A stretch of DNA of 64,000 bases, from NCBI RefSeq assembly GCF_000525795.1, contig NZ_AOCG01000017.1, forward strand, positions 1 through 64,000. Reading direction: 5' to 3'. Position numbers and translations under genes: made by a program. Positions 30,292 to 39,167 of the stretch are shown here, in pieces (position 1 is the first letter of the stretch; the number at the start of each line of letters is the position of its first letter). The notes below the pieces were generated by a model. It made no database searches. It was not told the origin of the DNA and worked only from the letters and a program-made list of their open reading frames with translations. Source of the DNA: Listeria aquatica FSL S10-1188. GTDB taxonomy: Bacteria > Bacillota > Bacilli > Lactobacillales > Listeriaceae.

Positions 30292-31434
30292 TTAACACTC
30301 ACTTCTTTATAAAAAGCGATCAATTTAGCTTCTTCTTGTTCCCAGCAATAATCTTCTAAAAACCTTCTCCTACCTTCATTTGCCCAAAATTTCAATAAAT
30401 CATCCGTTTCTATAATTTCGGCTAGTTCCCCAGCCAGTTGTTCTATCTGATAAGGAGAACACGTTAATCCAACATGATTAATCGCGAAAAACTCTTCCCA
30501 TAATGGAAAATTTGATGCAACAATTGGAACTCCTGCTGCCATATACTCAAAAAATTTCGTAGGTAGACTTTCCACGTAGTTCGGAACGGGATGAAGCAAA
30601 CAAAGTCCTAAATCAGTTTGTCGAAGTTCCTCCCAAATTTCCCGATAACCGAGTCGTCCCAGAAACTGAATTTGTTGGTCGATCCCATGAGTAATCGAAT
30701 AATTTTGCAAAGTCTTTTTGAGACCCTCGTCTATTGGTCCAATTAGTCTTAGCTGTACTACTTTTTTTTTGCTTACTACGCATAAAATGAACAAGTTGAA
30801 TCATCTCCATCGCTCCGCGTATTTTAGTTATTCCACCTACATAAGTCATTGTAAAAAGAGCATTTTTGTTGTGCTCCATAAAGCCTGGATCATGAGGTAA
30901 ATTATAAATATCAACTGTCTTTACTTGAAGCGAGTAATCTTTTTTATAACTTTTTTCTGCAAAAATCACACCACTCATTTGGTTTAAAAATTTGGGTTCT
31001 AAAAAAGAAATTATTTTTTTAAATGATTTACGTAGTATCTTTGGTAACCATTCTTTTGACTCGATAGCTTTTGGAAAATTTTCATGCATATCAAAAATGA
31101 CCTTCATACTACTCTTCTTTTTTTTGAGCTTAGCCCCCACATAAAGCAACTCAGGATCATGTAAATGAATAATGTCTGCTTCCGAGTTTATAGCCTTTTG
31201 ATAGACGGCTTTAATCGCCTGGATACGCGACAGTGATTTTTTAAGAACCGTTAACTTAATCCTAGGATCCACTTGAGGAGAAAACTCTCCTTCAAACTCA
31301 CGAGCGATAATTTCCACCTCAAAGCCAGCATTCAAAAGCGATAAAGCTTCCTTATAATAGATTCGTGTATCAAACCAAACATGAACTGAAGAAGCAATTA
31401 ATATTTTTTTCTCATTCATTAATTCTTTCACCAT
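30288..31434 (-). CDS. Glycosyltransferase family 4 (GT-B fold)
   Basis: Cytosolic retaining transferase that adds one sugar to the lipid-linked unit. The N-terminal half shows IHLHDPELL and FDMHENFP; the C-terminal half has LGRLGYREIWEELRQTDLGL and the donor-binding E-x7-E area (PTKFFEYMAAGVPIVASNFP). The frame breaks at a run of nine T (30762-30770); joined, RSKQKK continues as VVQLRLIGPIDEGL, about 381 residues. ATG 31434 follows AGGAG. The end overlaps wzx by four bases. Acceptor and donor cannot be told. Confidence 0.83.
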
Positions 31435-31451
31435 TTTCTTTCTCCTGGAAA

Positions 31452-32110
31452 TCAGATAGCATCAGCACTGCGAATAACTTTAAAAAAAGGTTAACATTAG
31501 AATTTTCAAATCTAAATTAATGGACCAATGCTCCACGTAATAAATATCCAAATCGATCTTTTTCCCATGATTAATATTGCTTCTACCATTCACCTGTGCC
31601 CACCCTGTTAACCCCGGTTTCACTTGCAATCGAATTTTCTGTGTTAAATTGTAGTTTTGACTGATTTCAATAATTTCAGGGCGTGGACCGACAAAACTCA
31701 TTTCACCTCTCAAAATATTCAAAAATTGAGGGATCTCATCCAAACTGTATTTACGAATAAATTCTCCCACTTTGGTGACTCCATTTTGCTTACACGCAGT
31801 TGATTTAAAAACAAAATCGTCGGGGACCCCTTGTGGCCAGTTATAAGTTCCTACTACTTTGGATTCATTTCTTCCCTCGTGCATGGATCGAAATTTATAA
31901 ATTTGAAAAGGGACATTGTTCTTCCCTGACCTCCATTGTTTAAAAAGAACAGGTCCAGAAGATTCAAATTTAATGGCTACCACTACAACAAGAGTGATCG
32001 GGCTAGTAATCAGTAAGCCTAGCAAACTCGCAATAATATCAAAAAAAACGCTTAATCCCTTTTTGAATGAGCTTTCGATGGTAATCTACCGTTTTTTCTG
32101 AACTATCCAC
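31452..32110 (-). CDS. Priming sugar-phosphate transferase (WbaP/PglC type)
   Basis: Membrane enzyme that transfers the first sugar-1-phosphate to undecaprenyl phosphate and starts the repeat unit. Motifs of the bacterial sugar transferase family are complete: hydrophobic anchor (ASLLGLLITSPITLVVVVAI), FKQWRSGKNNVPFQIYKFRS, SLDEIPQFLNILRGEMSFVG, PRPE and VKPGLTGWAQVNGRS. Two runs break the frame: eight A at 32041-32048 (the start then moves to GTG 32110 behind GGGGGG, adding VDSSEKTVDYHRKLIQKGIK) and seven A at 31482-31488 (the end becomes TFFKVIRSADAI). About 219 residues, the short PglC-like form. Confidence 0.87.
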
Positions 32111-32125
32111 TTCTTTCCCCCCTTT

Positions 32126-33418
32126 TTAATGAACAGGCATTTTATGTGAAGAGCGATGGCGTGTGTCGAGTAGCAGGCTCGCTTCACGATTGATCTTCTC
32201 CCTATCAAAATCTGTATGATTCGTTAAAAGTATAACTAAGTCGAAATCTTTTAAATGAAGCGTCTCCCAGTCCAAACTATTTTGAAGTACACCCGATTTT
32301 GTTTTGAAGAAAGGGACATAAGGATCACAATATTCGACTATCGCATTTTTACTTAATAATTCTTCATAGACTTCCAAGCTAGGTGATTCTCTTAAATCAT
32401 TGATATTTTTTTTATAGGACATTCCTAATAATAAAATTTTACTTTTAGATATCGCAGCTCCCTGTTCATTTAATAAATTTGTTGCTTTTTCGACTACTTT
32501 TTTAGGCATATTACTATTAATATCTTGCGCCGTTTCTATAAAACGACTAAAAAAGTTCGTTTGTTTTGCTTTCCAAGACAGATACATCGGATCAAGTGGA
32601 ATGCAATGCCCGCCAACTCCTGGTCCTGGATTAAAACGCATAAATCCAAATGGTTTTGTCTCTGCAGCATCAAGTGTCTCCCAAATATCAATTCCAAGCC
32701 GATCACACATCAAACTCATTTCATTCATAAATGCAATGTTTACACAGCGAAATGTATTTTCAAGTAGCTTACTCATTTCTGCCACCTCAGGAGAAGAAAC
32801 TACAACAACCTGATCAATTACTTGTTTATAAAGCATCTCTCCGATTTGAATGGATGCTTCGGAAATACCACCGACAACTTTAGGTGTATTTTCTGTGTGG
32901 TAGAGCGCATTTCCTGGGTCCACTCGTTCTGGCGAAAAACAAATAAACAGATCTTCATCTAAATGTTTTCCAGTCTCTACAAGTGGCTTCACGATCACTT
33001 CCCTTGTACATCCCGGATAAGTAGTGCTCTCAAGCGAGATAAAAACCGGTTTTATAATATGGGCTTTTATAAGCGAAACCGCCGATTCAATCGCAGATAC
33101 ATCTGGCTCATGTGAAGATGTAAGTGGTGTTGGTACGCAAATGATTACAGCATCTACTTGGGAAAGAAGCCCCGGATCACTTGTTGGAACTAGTTTCCCC
33201 TCAAAAAGAGCCGTTTGCAACCGGTGATTTGAAACATCCAAAACAGAAGTCTCACCATTTTTCACCTGCTCAACCGTCATTTCAGAAATATCAAACCCAA
33301 TCGTTTTAAATCCTCGCTCAGCAAAAGCTAAAGCAAGTGGAAGCCCTACATAACCAAGTCCCATTACAGCGACAATAGCATCTCGATTTTCTATTTTATT
33401 GCTTATTGTATGATTCAT
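32126..33418 (-). CDS. UDP-sugar 6-dehydrogenase (UDP-GlcNAc/WbpA type)
   Basis: NAD-dependent oxidation of the C6 hydroxyl of a UDP-sugar to a uronate. Signatures: GLGYVGLPLALAFAERGF (NAD), STTYPGCTREVI, SPERVDPGN, and NPGPGVGGHCIPLDPMYLSW with the catalytic cysteine; C-terminal MSYKKNINDLRESPSLEVYE. 430 residues, normal. Closest by motif to the UDP-N-acetylglucosamine 6-dehydrogenase branch, though the exact substrate is inferred. It is the second of two adjacent dehydrogenases; the paralogue at 33442-34701 is clearly different in sequence. Confidence 0.87.
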   Translation of the reverse strand: MNHTISNKIENRDAIVAVMGLGYVGLPLALAFAERGFKTIGFDISEMTVEQVKNGETSVLDVSNHRLQTALFEGKLVPTSDPGLLSQVDAVIICVPTPLTSSHEPDVSAIESAVSLIKAHIIKPVFISLESTTYPGCTREVIVKPLVETGKHLDEDLFICFSPERVDPGNALYHTENTPKVVGGISEASIQIGEMLYKQVIDQVVVVSSPEVAEMSKLLENTFRCVNIAFMNEMSLMCDRLGIDIWETLDAAETKPFGFMRFNPGPGVGGHCIPLDPMYLSWKAKQTNFFSRFIETAQDINSNMPKKVVEKATNLLNEQGAAISKSKILLLGMSYKKNINDLRESPSLEVYEELLSKNAIVEYCDPYVPFFKTKSGVLQNSLDWETLHLKDFDLVILLTNHTDFDREKINREASLLLDTRHRSSHKMPVH

Positions 33419-33441
33419 TTTTTAAACCTCTCCCCAAACAT

Positions 33442-34701
33442 TTATACTTCTATGGCCCCAACAGATTGACTATTTCCTAATCGAATAATTTCAAGCCCCT
33501 TGCTTTCTTGCACGATTTGCTTTGTATCAAAAACCTTAGGTGCAGCCATTGCTTGAACAAGTTCGTGATCGAGTGTCGTAAATTCGTTATGATCGGCTAA
33601 AACTACAGCTAAAGAAGCCCCACAAAACTTCTCCATTAACAACTCCTTGTTACCTGAATAACCTTTCACATGCGGATCATATAATTCAATTTCGTATCGT
33701 CCTGCTCTTTTTAAACGTTCAACAATTTCAAGCGCTGGGCTTTCGCGCATATCATCTACATTTCCTTTATAGGTTAATCCGAGAATCACTATTTTTTGAG
33801 TTGGCGCCTCATCCATTAATCGATCAATTTGCTTAACAACAAAATTTGGCATTGAACAATTAATATCACGCGCTTGCTCAATCAATTTTGCTTGTTCAGG
33901 CGCTTTTGAGATAATGAAATAAGGATCAACCGCCAAACAGTGTCCGCCAACACCAGGCCCTGGATTATGGATATGAACTCGCGGATGCTCGTTTGCAAGT
34001 TCAATCACACGGAGTGCATTTGCCCCAAGAACTTCAGCAATCAGTACAAGTTCATTGGCAAGTGCAATATTGACATCCCGATACGTATTTTCCATTAATT
34101 TACTCAGTTCGGCAGTTGTAGCATCTGTTTTTAAACATTTACCTTTTACAAAAGTTTGATAGATTTCAGCCCCCTTGTTTGCACAAGCTTCCGTCATTCC
34201 ACCGATAATCCGGTTATTTTCCTCCAGTTCCCGTAAAATTTGTCCTGGCAAAACACGTTCAGGACAATGAACAAGAAAAATATCCTTTCCAATGATAAAA
34301 CCCTTATCAGAAATAAGAGGTGCAATCAAATCTCTTGTGGCTCTTGGCTCGATAGTAGACTCAACAATAACCGTATTTCCTTTTTGCAAGAACGGCAGAA
34401 CCTCTTTTACTGCTTGAAGTACATAGGTCATATCACAAGACTTATCTATTTTGTTTGGTGTTGGAACGGCGATAATAAATACATCAGACTTCTCCATTTT
34501 GTTTTGAATAACAAGATTACCCTTGACAGCATCTTCAAACGCTTCTTGAAGTCCATTTTCCTCAATATGAATTTTATTATTTTGAAGAGCTTCGATGACG
34601 GCTGGACTTGTATCAAATCCCCTCACCTGAACGCCATGATTCGCGAACATCACCGCAGTAGGAAGTCCAATATAGCCTAGCCCAAGAACTGTTAATTTCA
34701 T
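33442..34701 (-). CDS. UDP-N-acetyl-D-mannosaminuronate dehydrogenase (WecC type)
   Basis: NAD-dependent oxidation of UDP-ManNAc to UDP-ManNAcA. Motifs: GLGYIGLPTAVMFANHGV, ESTIEPRATRDLI, HCPERVLPGQILREL (WecC form of the motif) and NPGPGVGGHCLAVDPYFI with the active cysteine, then LTYKGNVDDMRESPALEIVE. 419 residues. No UDP-GlcNAc 2-epimerase is in the locus, so UDP-ManNAc must come from a gene elsewhere. The start overlaps the end of the upstream glycosyltransferase by four bases. Confidence 0.88.
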   Translation of the reverse strand: MKLTVLGLGYIGLPTAVMFANHGVQVRGFDTSPAVIEALQNNKIHIEENGLQEAFEDAVKGNLVIQNKMEKSDVFIIAVPTPNKIDKSCDMTYVLQAVKEVLPFLQKGNTVIVESTIEPRATRDLIAPLISDKGFIIGKDIFLVHCPERVLPGQILRELEENNRIIGGMTEACANKGAEIYQTFVKGKCLKTDATTAELSKLMENTYRDVNIALANELVLIAEVLGANALRVIELANEHPRVHIHNPGPGVGGHCLAVDPYFIISKAPEQAKLIEQARDINCSMPNFVVKQIDRLMDEAPTQKIVILGLTYKGNVDDMRESPALEIVERLKRAGRYEIELYDPHVKGYSGNKELLMEKFCGASLAVVLADHNEFTTLDHELVQAMAAPKVFDTKQIVQESKGLEIIRLGNSQSVGAIEV

Positions 34702-35887
34702 TTTCCTTTTCCTTTCCCAACTTGATGAGTCAAAACGCCTTCTAACTGGTTAAGCAATTGATTTCGCTCAAAAAATTGTTGGGCTAAAGTTTTCGCATTT
34801 TTGCCCATTTGCTTTCTTTGTTCAAGATCTTCTTGTAAAGATTTCAGTATTTCGTAAAATGCTTCTTTATGTTCCGCTCTTACTCCAAATCCCGCTTTGT
34901 ATTCAGCCAGTAATTGACTTTGCCACCCTTCAAAATTTAAGATTACAGGCTTTCCAGCAGCCAAATAGTCAAAAAACTTGTTTGAACTGTTTTCATGTAA
35001 AACAGGATAGTCTCCTAAAATCACCATGCCTACATCACAAGCAGCAATCCACGCATAGACACTTTCTTTAGAAACCCCATCTAAAATAAATACATTTTGA
35101 ATATTTTCTTTTTTTAGCCCGCTTCACAAGGTTTTCCTTCTCTTTTCCATCACCGATCAGGACATATGCGATATTAGGATTATAAAATGTTGTTGCAACA
35201 TCTAGAATAAAGTCTAGATTATTCGCAAAGCCAAACGTACCTGGATAAAGGCAAATGCACTTCCCCTCTAATTCGGGATACTGTTTTTCCACTTGCTTTC
35301 GCGCATCCAAGTCCCCCCATTTTCTAAAGCGATCTAAATGAGCAAAGTTTGAAATAACCGTAATTTTCTTTACGTCAACCCCTTTTTTTCACTAGATTTT
35401 TTTCCATTGCTGGAGATAAAACGATAATTTGATCTGCCGCTTTATAAAGCCATCTTTCAATCCGTATCATTATTTTCTTTAAGCTCCGATTTTGTATAAA
35501 TCCCAGTTGGATCGGAGCATCAGGCCAAACATCGCGAACTTCAAAAATAAAAGAACGATGTTTCATTTTAGCGACAAGGGCACCTGCGATACCAACTGTA
35601 ATGGGAGGCGAACTTGCATAAACTGCATCAACATCTTTTTCTTTAAGTGCTAAAAGTATGCTTTTTAACATGTAATGCACAAAAGAAAGTACCCTTTTAA
35701 CAAATCCATATTTCTGGTTATATTTTGTACGTGTTGTTTTCACCGCAATATCCGTCACATCATCTTGGTTTTCCCCGCACACTACTAAAATTTCCCACCC
35801 TAATTTTTTTAGGTGTTTACTTATCTCATACGGGCGTGTTAATCCCGATTTACTCGAAAAATGCTGTGTTATATAGATTAACTTCAT
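34698..35887 (-). CDS. Glycosyltransferase family 4, WbuB/WcaI-like
   Basis: GT-B transferase of the polysaccharide locus. Parts: MKLIYITQHFSSKSGLTRPY, YASSPPITVGIAGALVAK and EVRDVWPDAP in the N-terminal lobe; LYPGTFGFANNLDFILD, ENSSNKFFDYLAAGKPVIL (donor-site glutamate region) in the C-terminal lobe. Two runs of seven T (35383-35389 and 35109-35115) split it in three frames; joined they give about 396 residues, including the bridges VDVKKITVISNFAHLDRFRK and ENIQNVFILDGVSKESVYAW. ATG 35887 follows AAGGGAAG. Sugar specificity unknown. Confidence 0.83.
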
Positions 35888-35929
35888 AACTTCCCTTTCT
35901 ATCTCATATTTATTAACTGGCAAGAAAGC

Positions 35930-37219
35930 TCACTTACTTCTAATTCCATCCGTCCTTAAAAAACAAGCCAACAAAACAGCAATTAAAATACCATGCGTTA
36001 GCATACTCGTAATAAGTGAGGAATCAATTAATCCCCAGATAGGCATAACAATAAATCCTGTGAAGAACAATACATTTTTGCCCTCAACAAAGCTATCATA
36101 GATCCATAGTATGAATGAAAGAATACAGGTGAAAAGAAAAACACCAAAATAGCCAAACGCGGAAAAGGCATCCGCCCATAAATTTGCATTAGCTGAAACT
36201 TCTGCATCTCCAAAATAAGTCTCCCCAATCAAAAACGCAGGAGTCGAATGATAAGAATATGGAAATAACCACCCTAACACACTATGTCCAAGATGCGTTT
36301 GTGGGTTAATGGAAAAGAAGTCAAAATAGTGACTGGTTAAAACCGCAGGGAGCATCAAAAGTCGTCTAGAAATCAACTCCGTAAAAGCTATCCCTCCACT
36401 CAGTTGATCCATTAAAAAACAACCAGTTACAAGTAAGAATGCAAGAATCGAAAAGTTCCTTCCAAAAAATTGTCCCTTTTTGAACATGGCAAGCATTACC
36501 GCAACAATAAAAACGACCGATAAAATAATCGATTTTTGTCCGGAAATATTGTAGGCAATAAACTGCGCTACAAGTCCCAAAAATAAAAACAAGTATTTTT
36601 TAGATACAATTCCCCAAACGAACAGTCCTGGCCCGACAATTTTTGACCACCAGCTGAGCACATAACCTGAAATTCCAATCGTCGAATCTCGGTAACTAAA
36701 ACGCACGTCATAGACATCATCAAAACCAACCAACTTTGTTTTAAGTCCATACGTTTTAATCAAAATGAAAAGCAACCCGATCGCAAGAACCCCTAGCCCT
36801 AATTTGATAAAAAGCGGATAAACTTTAAACTGATAAACCTCTAACAAATTCATTTTCCCCGCTCCGTAAAGAATGCAAAGCGAGAGAAGTACACATAACT
36901 TAAAAAAGAAGAAATTATCAAATGGATTTTCCCTCACATAATCCGGGATAATCATGATGGGAACAGCAACAAATAGATATAAAATCCAGAAAACAGCTTG
37001 ACTAGGTCGCTTAACAGAAATGTTTGCAAAGCAGGCAGGGAGAACAGCTAAAAAAGCAGAAAGTAAATGAACCCCAGCACTCGGATGCAAGTTTGTCAGT
37101 GTATAGTAACTATATACGGGTGAAATTAGATGACTGTATGCATATTGAAGAAAGAAGATATAACCTAGGATTGATAAAATTGTCACCATTTTATTCAAGT
37201 CAAAACTGATTGTGACCAC
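35930..37219 (-). CDS. wzy: Polysaccharide polymerase, Wzy type
   Basis: Multi-pass membrane protein (429 residues, at least ten hydrophobic segments), with a large loop between late helices (residues about 285-350: SHYFDFFSINPQTHLGHSVL and PFSYHSTPAFLIGETYFGD) as in O-antigen/capsule polymerases that join repeat units outside the membrane. Primary sequence is poorly conserved in this family; the call rests on topology and on being the only such protein in a locus that has Wzx and Wzz. The start (GTG 37219) has no clear ribosome site; ATG 37189 is an alternative. Confidence 0.78.
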   Translation of the reverse strand: MVTISFDLNKMVTILSILGYIFFLQYAYSHLISPVYSYYTLTNLHPSAGVHLLSAFLAVLPACFANISVKRPSQAVFWILYLFVAVPIMIIPDYVRENPFDNFFFFKLCVLLSLCILYGAGKMNLLEVYQFKVYPLFIKLGLGVLAIGLLFILIKTYGLKTKLVGFDDVYDVRFSYRDSTIGISGYVLSWWSKIVGPGLFVWGIVSKKYLFLFLGLVAQFIAYNISGQKSIILSVVFIVAVMLAMFKKGQFFGRNFSILAFLLVTGCFLMDQLSGGIAFTELISRRLLMLPAVLTSHYFDFFSINPQTHLGHSVLGWLFPYSYHSTPAFLIGETYFGDAEVSANANLWADAFSAFGYFGVFLFTCILSFILWIYDSFVEGKNVLFFTGFIVMPIWGLIDSSLITSMLTHGILIAVLLACFLRTDGIRSK

Positions 37220-37242
37220 CTACTCTTTATTTTCATTTCACT

Positions 37243-38581
37243 TTACAGATAGTAATTGGACGTTTCCTCCTGCATCTGTACTTTATTTTTAACAATGCCA
37301 TAGATAGGGAGGTTGACTAAGTTGAAATCACTCAGTCCTTTGGCAAATTTTTTGTTTCGTTGTTTTCCCCATTTCAACGACAAGAATCGTCCCATCACTT
37401 TCTTTAGCAACATAAAATGTATCTGAAATAAAAGATGGAGGTGCATCAATTAAAACAAAGTCATACTCTTCTTTTGCCCAAGATAAAAGCGCCTTTACGC
37501 TTTGATTACTTAATAGATTTGATGGATCTACGGAGATCGTTCCAGATGTAATTAAATCAACTTGGTCGATATAAGAAGATTGAACCGCTTCTTTAAAAGC
37601 TAAATTTGAAAACATAATATCCGCTAGTCCCACAGAATTAGAGGTTCGCCAAATTTTATGCTGCTTTGGCAGACGAAGATCAGCATCAATTACCAAAACT
37701 TTAAGGTTTTGGTTGCCGAATATTGCAGCTACATTGGCAACTGTACTTGATTTTCCTTCTCCTCCTCGTATTGACGTGAAAGTAAAGGTCTTCAAATGCT
37801 TGTTTTTTCCAAGAATAGTTAAATTGGCACAGAGCATTCTAAAGTCTTCCACAGCATGATTAATGAGACTGTTTCCCCCACTGTACCTTGTTAGTATCTT
37901 CCTTGTTGTAGAATCTTTTTTAGTTTTCGTATAGTTAATAATATGTCCAATTATTGGAATTTGAGTAATCTCGCGAATTTCATCATCAGTTCTTAACGGT
38001 GACTTAATAAGCTCTATTACCATAATTCCTAATCCTGATACAAGTAGCCCCATAATAACTGCAATGAACAAATTCGTTTTTAAATTGGGGCTCACTGGTT
38101 TTTGAATTTTATCCATATTAGAAAGCGAAATAATTTGAATAGAATCCATATTCCATATTTTTTTTTACTTCTTTTTTTAATGATTGTGCTGTTTGATTAA
38201 CAAGTTTAACAGCTCTAGCCGCATCGTTATCCTTGGCACTGATTTCTAGTGCTCGAGAATTGCTGTCATTTGAGATATTAATTTGTTTTGAAATATCCTT
38301 TGCACCTGGAATTTCAAGTTTTTTTTTTCCACGTCATCTAATACAACATCACTTGTAACAATATTTTTATATGTGTTTAGCAACTGAATATCGTTTGCAT
38401 CACTTGTTTCACTGGATGCTGGTTTTGCAACGACCCATGAAGATGCACTATAGGTCGGCGTGATAATAAATTTTGTTATTGTTGCTCCTGCAAAGACTGC
38501 TACAATCATGACTACACCGATGAAAAGCCAGTATTTTTTCACAAGGAACAACAGATATGACAACCTAATTGTTTTGTTCAT
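37243..38581 (-). CDS. Wzz chain-length domain fused to BY-type tyrosine kinase
   Basis: Controls polymer length and export. Order: first membrane helix (residues about 17-37), extracytoplasmic Wzz domain (PTYSASSWVVAKP), proline-rich second helix (KPVSPNLKTNLFIAVIMG), then the cytoplasmic kinase with Walker A (SIRGGEGKSSTVANVA), Walker A' (VLVIDADLRLPKQHKIW), Walker B (FVLIDAPP) and a C-terminal SNYYL that can be autophosphorylated. Three homopolymer shifts (A10 at 38319-38328, A9 at 38158-38166, and in AAAAAATTT near 37350) split the frame; joined it is about 446 residues. In most Firmicutes these are two proteins (CpsC and CpsD); here the open frames suggest one, as in Wzc. Confidence 0.8.
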
Positions 38582-38600
38582 AGTTTCCCCCGCTACCCCA

Positions 38601-39102
38601 CTATTTTTCTTTTCTTTCTATGTTAAGATCCCATTTGAGGACCTTTTTCCCTTCTTGTAAATATGAAAGCGTAAACGATTTTGACGATTTTGTGGTTTCA
38701 AAATACATACTTCCTTCAAGTGTTTTTAAAACTCCAACCTCTCCACCTAAATTGTCTCCCTCTGCCACTTTATATACTTCACCAGCATTACTTTCCAAGT
38801 TAAAATCTCCTGCTCCAATTCCAAAAGCCTCATTCTTTGATTCATTCTTCACTGCTGTTACAATTTCTAATTTCTGTTTATTTTTAATGTAGCTCACATT
38901 TATTTGCTTGATTGTAATGGAGATATTCCTCCATTTTTTTAGTTTCATTGACCTCAACTGTAAAAGGTTTTTCTGTGATAATGGATTGTTTTTTCGTAGA
39001 TTTATGTTTTTCATCTGAAGAGCTGTGACCAGTACAACCCACTAAAATCAGTGGTATGCTTAAAATAAAAAGAATTGTTAAAAATTTAATTGCTTTCACC
39101 AC
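38601..39102 (-). CDS. Lipoprotein with DUF4352-like domain, polysaccharide locus
   Basis: Signal peptide with lipobox (PLILVGC, Cys about residue 23), a charged linker, then an Ig-like domain with the pattern of DUF4352 (VTAVKNESKNEAFGIGAGDF; NLESNAGEVYKVAEGDNLGG; SFTLSYLQEGKKVLKWDL). A run of seven T at 38934-38940 shifts the frame; joined, NETKK continues as WRNISITIKQINVSYIKNKQ, about 166 residues. It lies 19 bp before the Wzz/kinase gene on the same strand, so it is probably the first gene of the biosynthetic operon. Role unknown; likely at the outer membrane face. Confidence 0.75.
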
Positions 39103-39124
39103 GTTACCTCCATCAGCATCTATT

Positions 39125-39159
39125 TATAATCTGTCCGACTAGAAGCCGGACAGATTATA
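39125..39159. terminator. Perfect 13-bp hairpin between adhesin and operon
   Basis: TATAATCTGTCCG and CGGACAGATTATA flank a nine-base loop just after the adhesin stop. There is no T run, so it may be a partial terminator or an RNA-processing or stability hairpin, allowing low read-through into the polysaccharide operon. Confidence 0.5.
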
Positions 39160-39167
39160 AACGTTCA

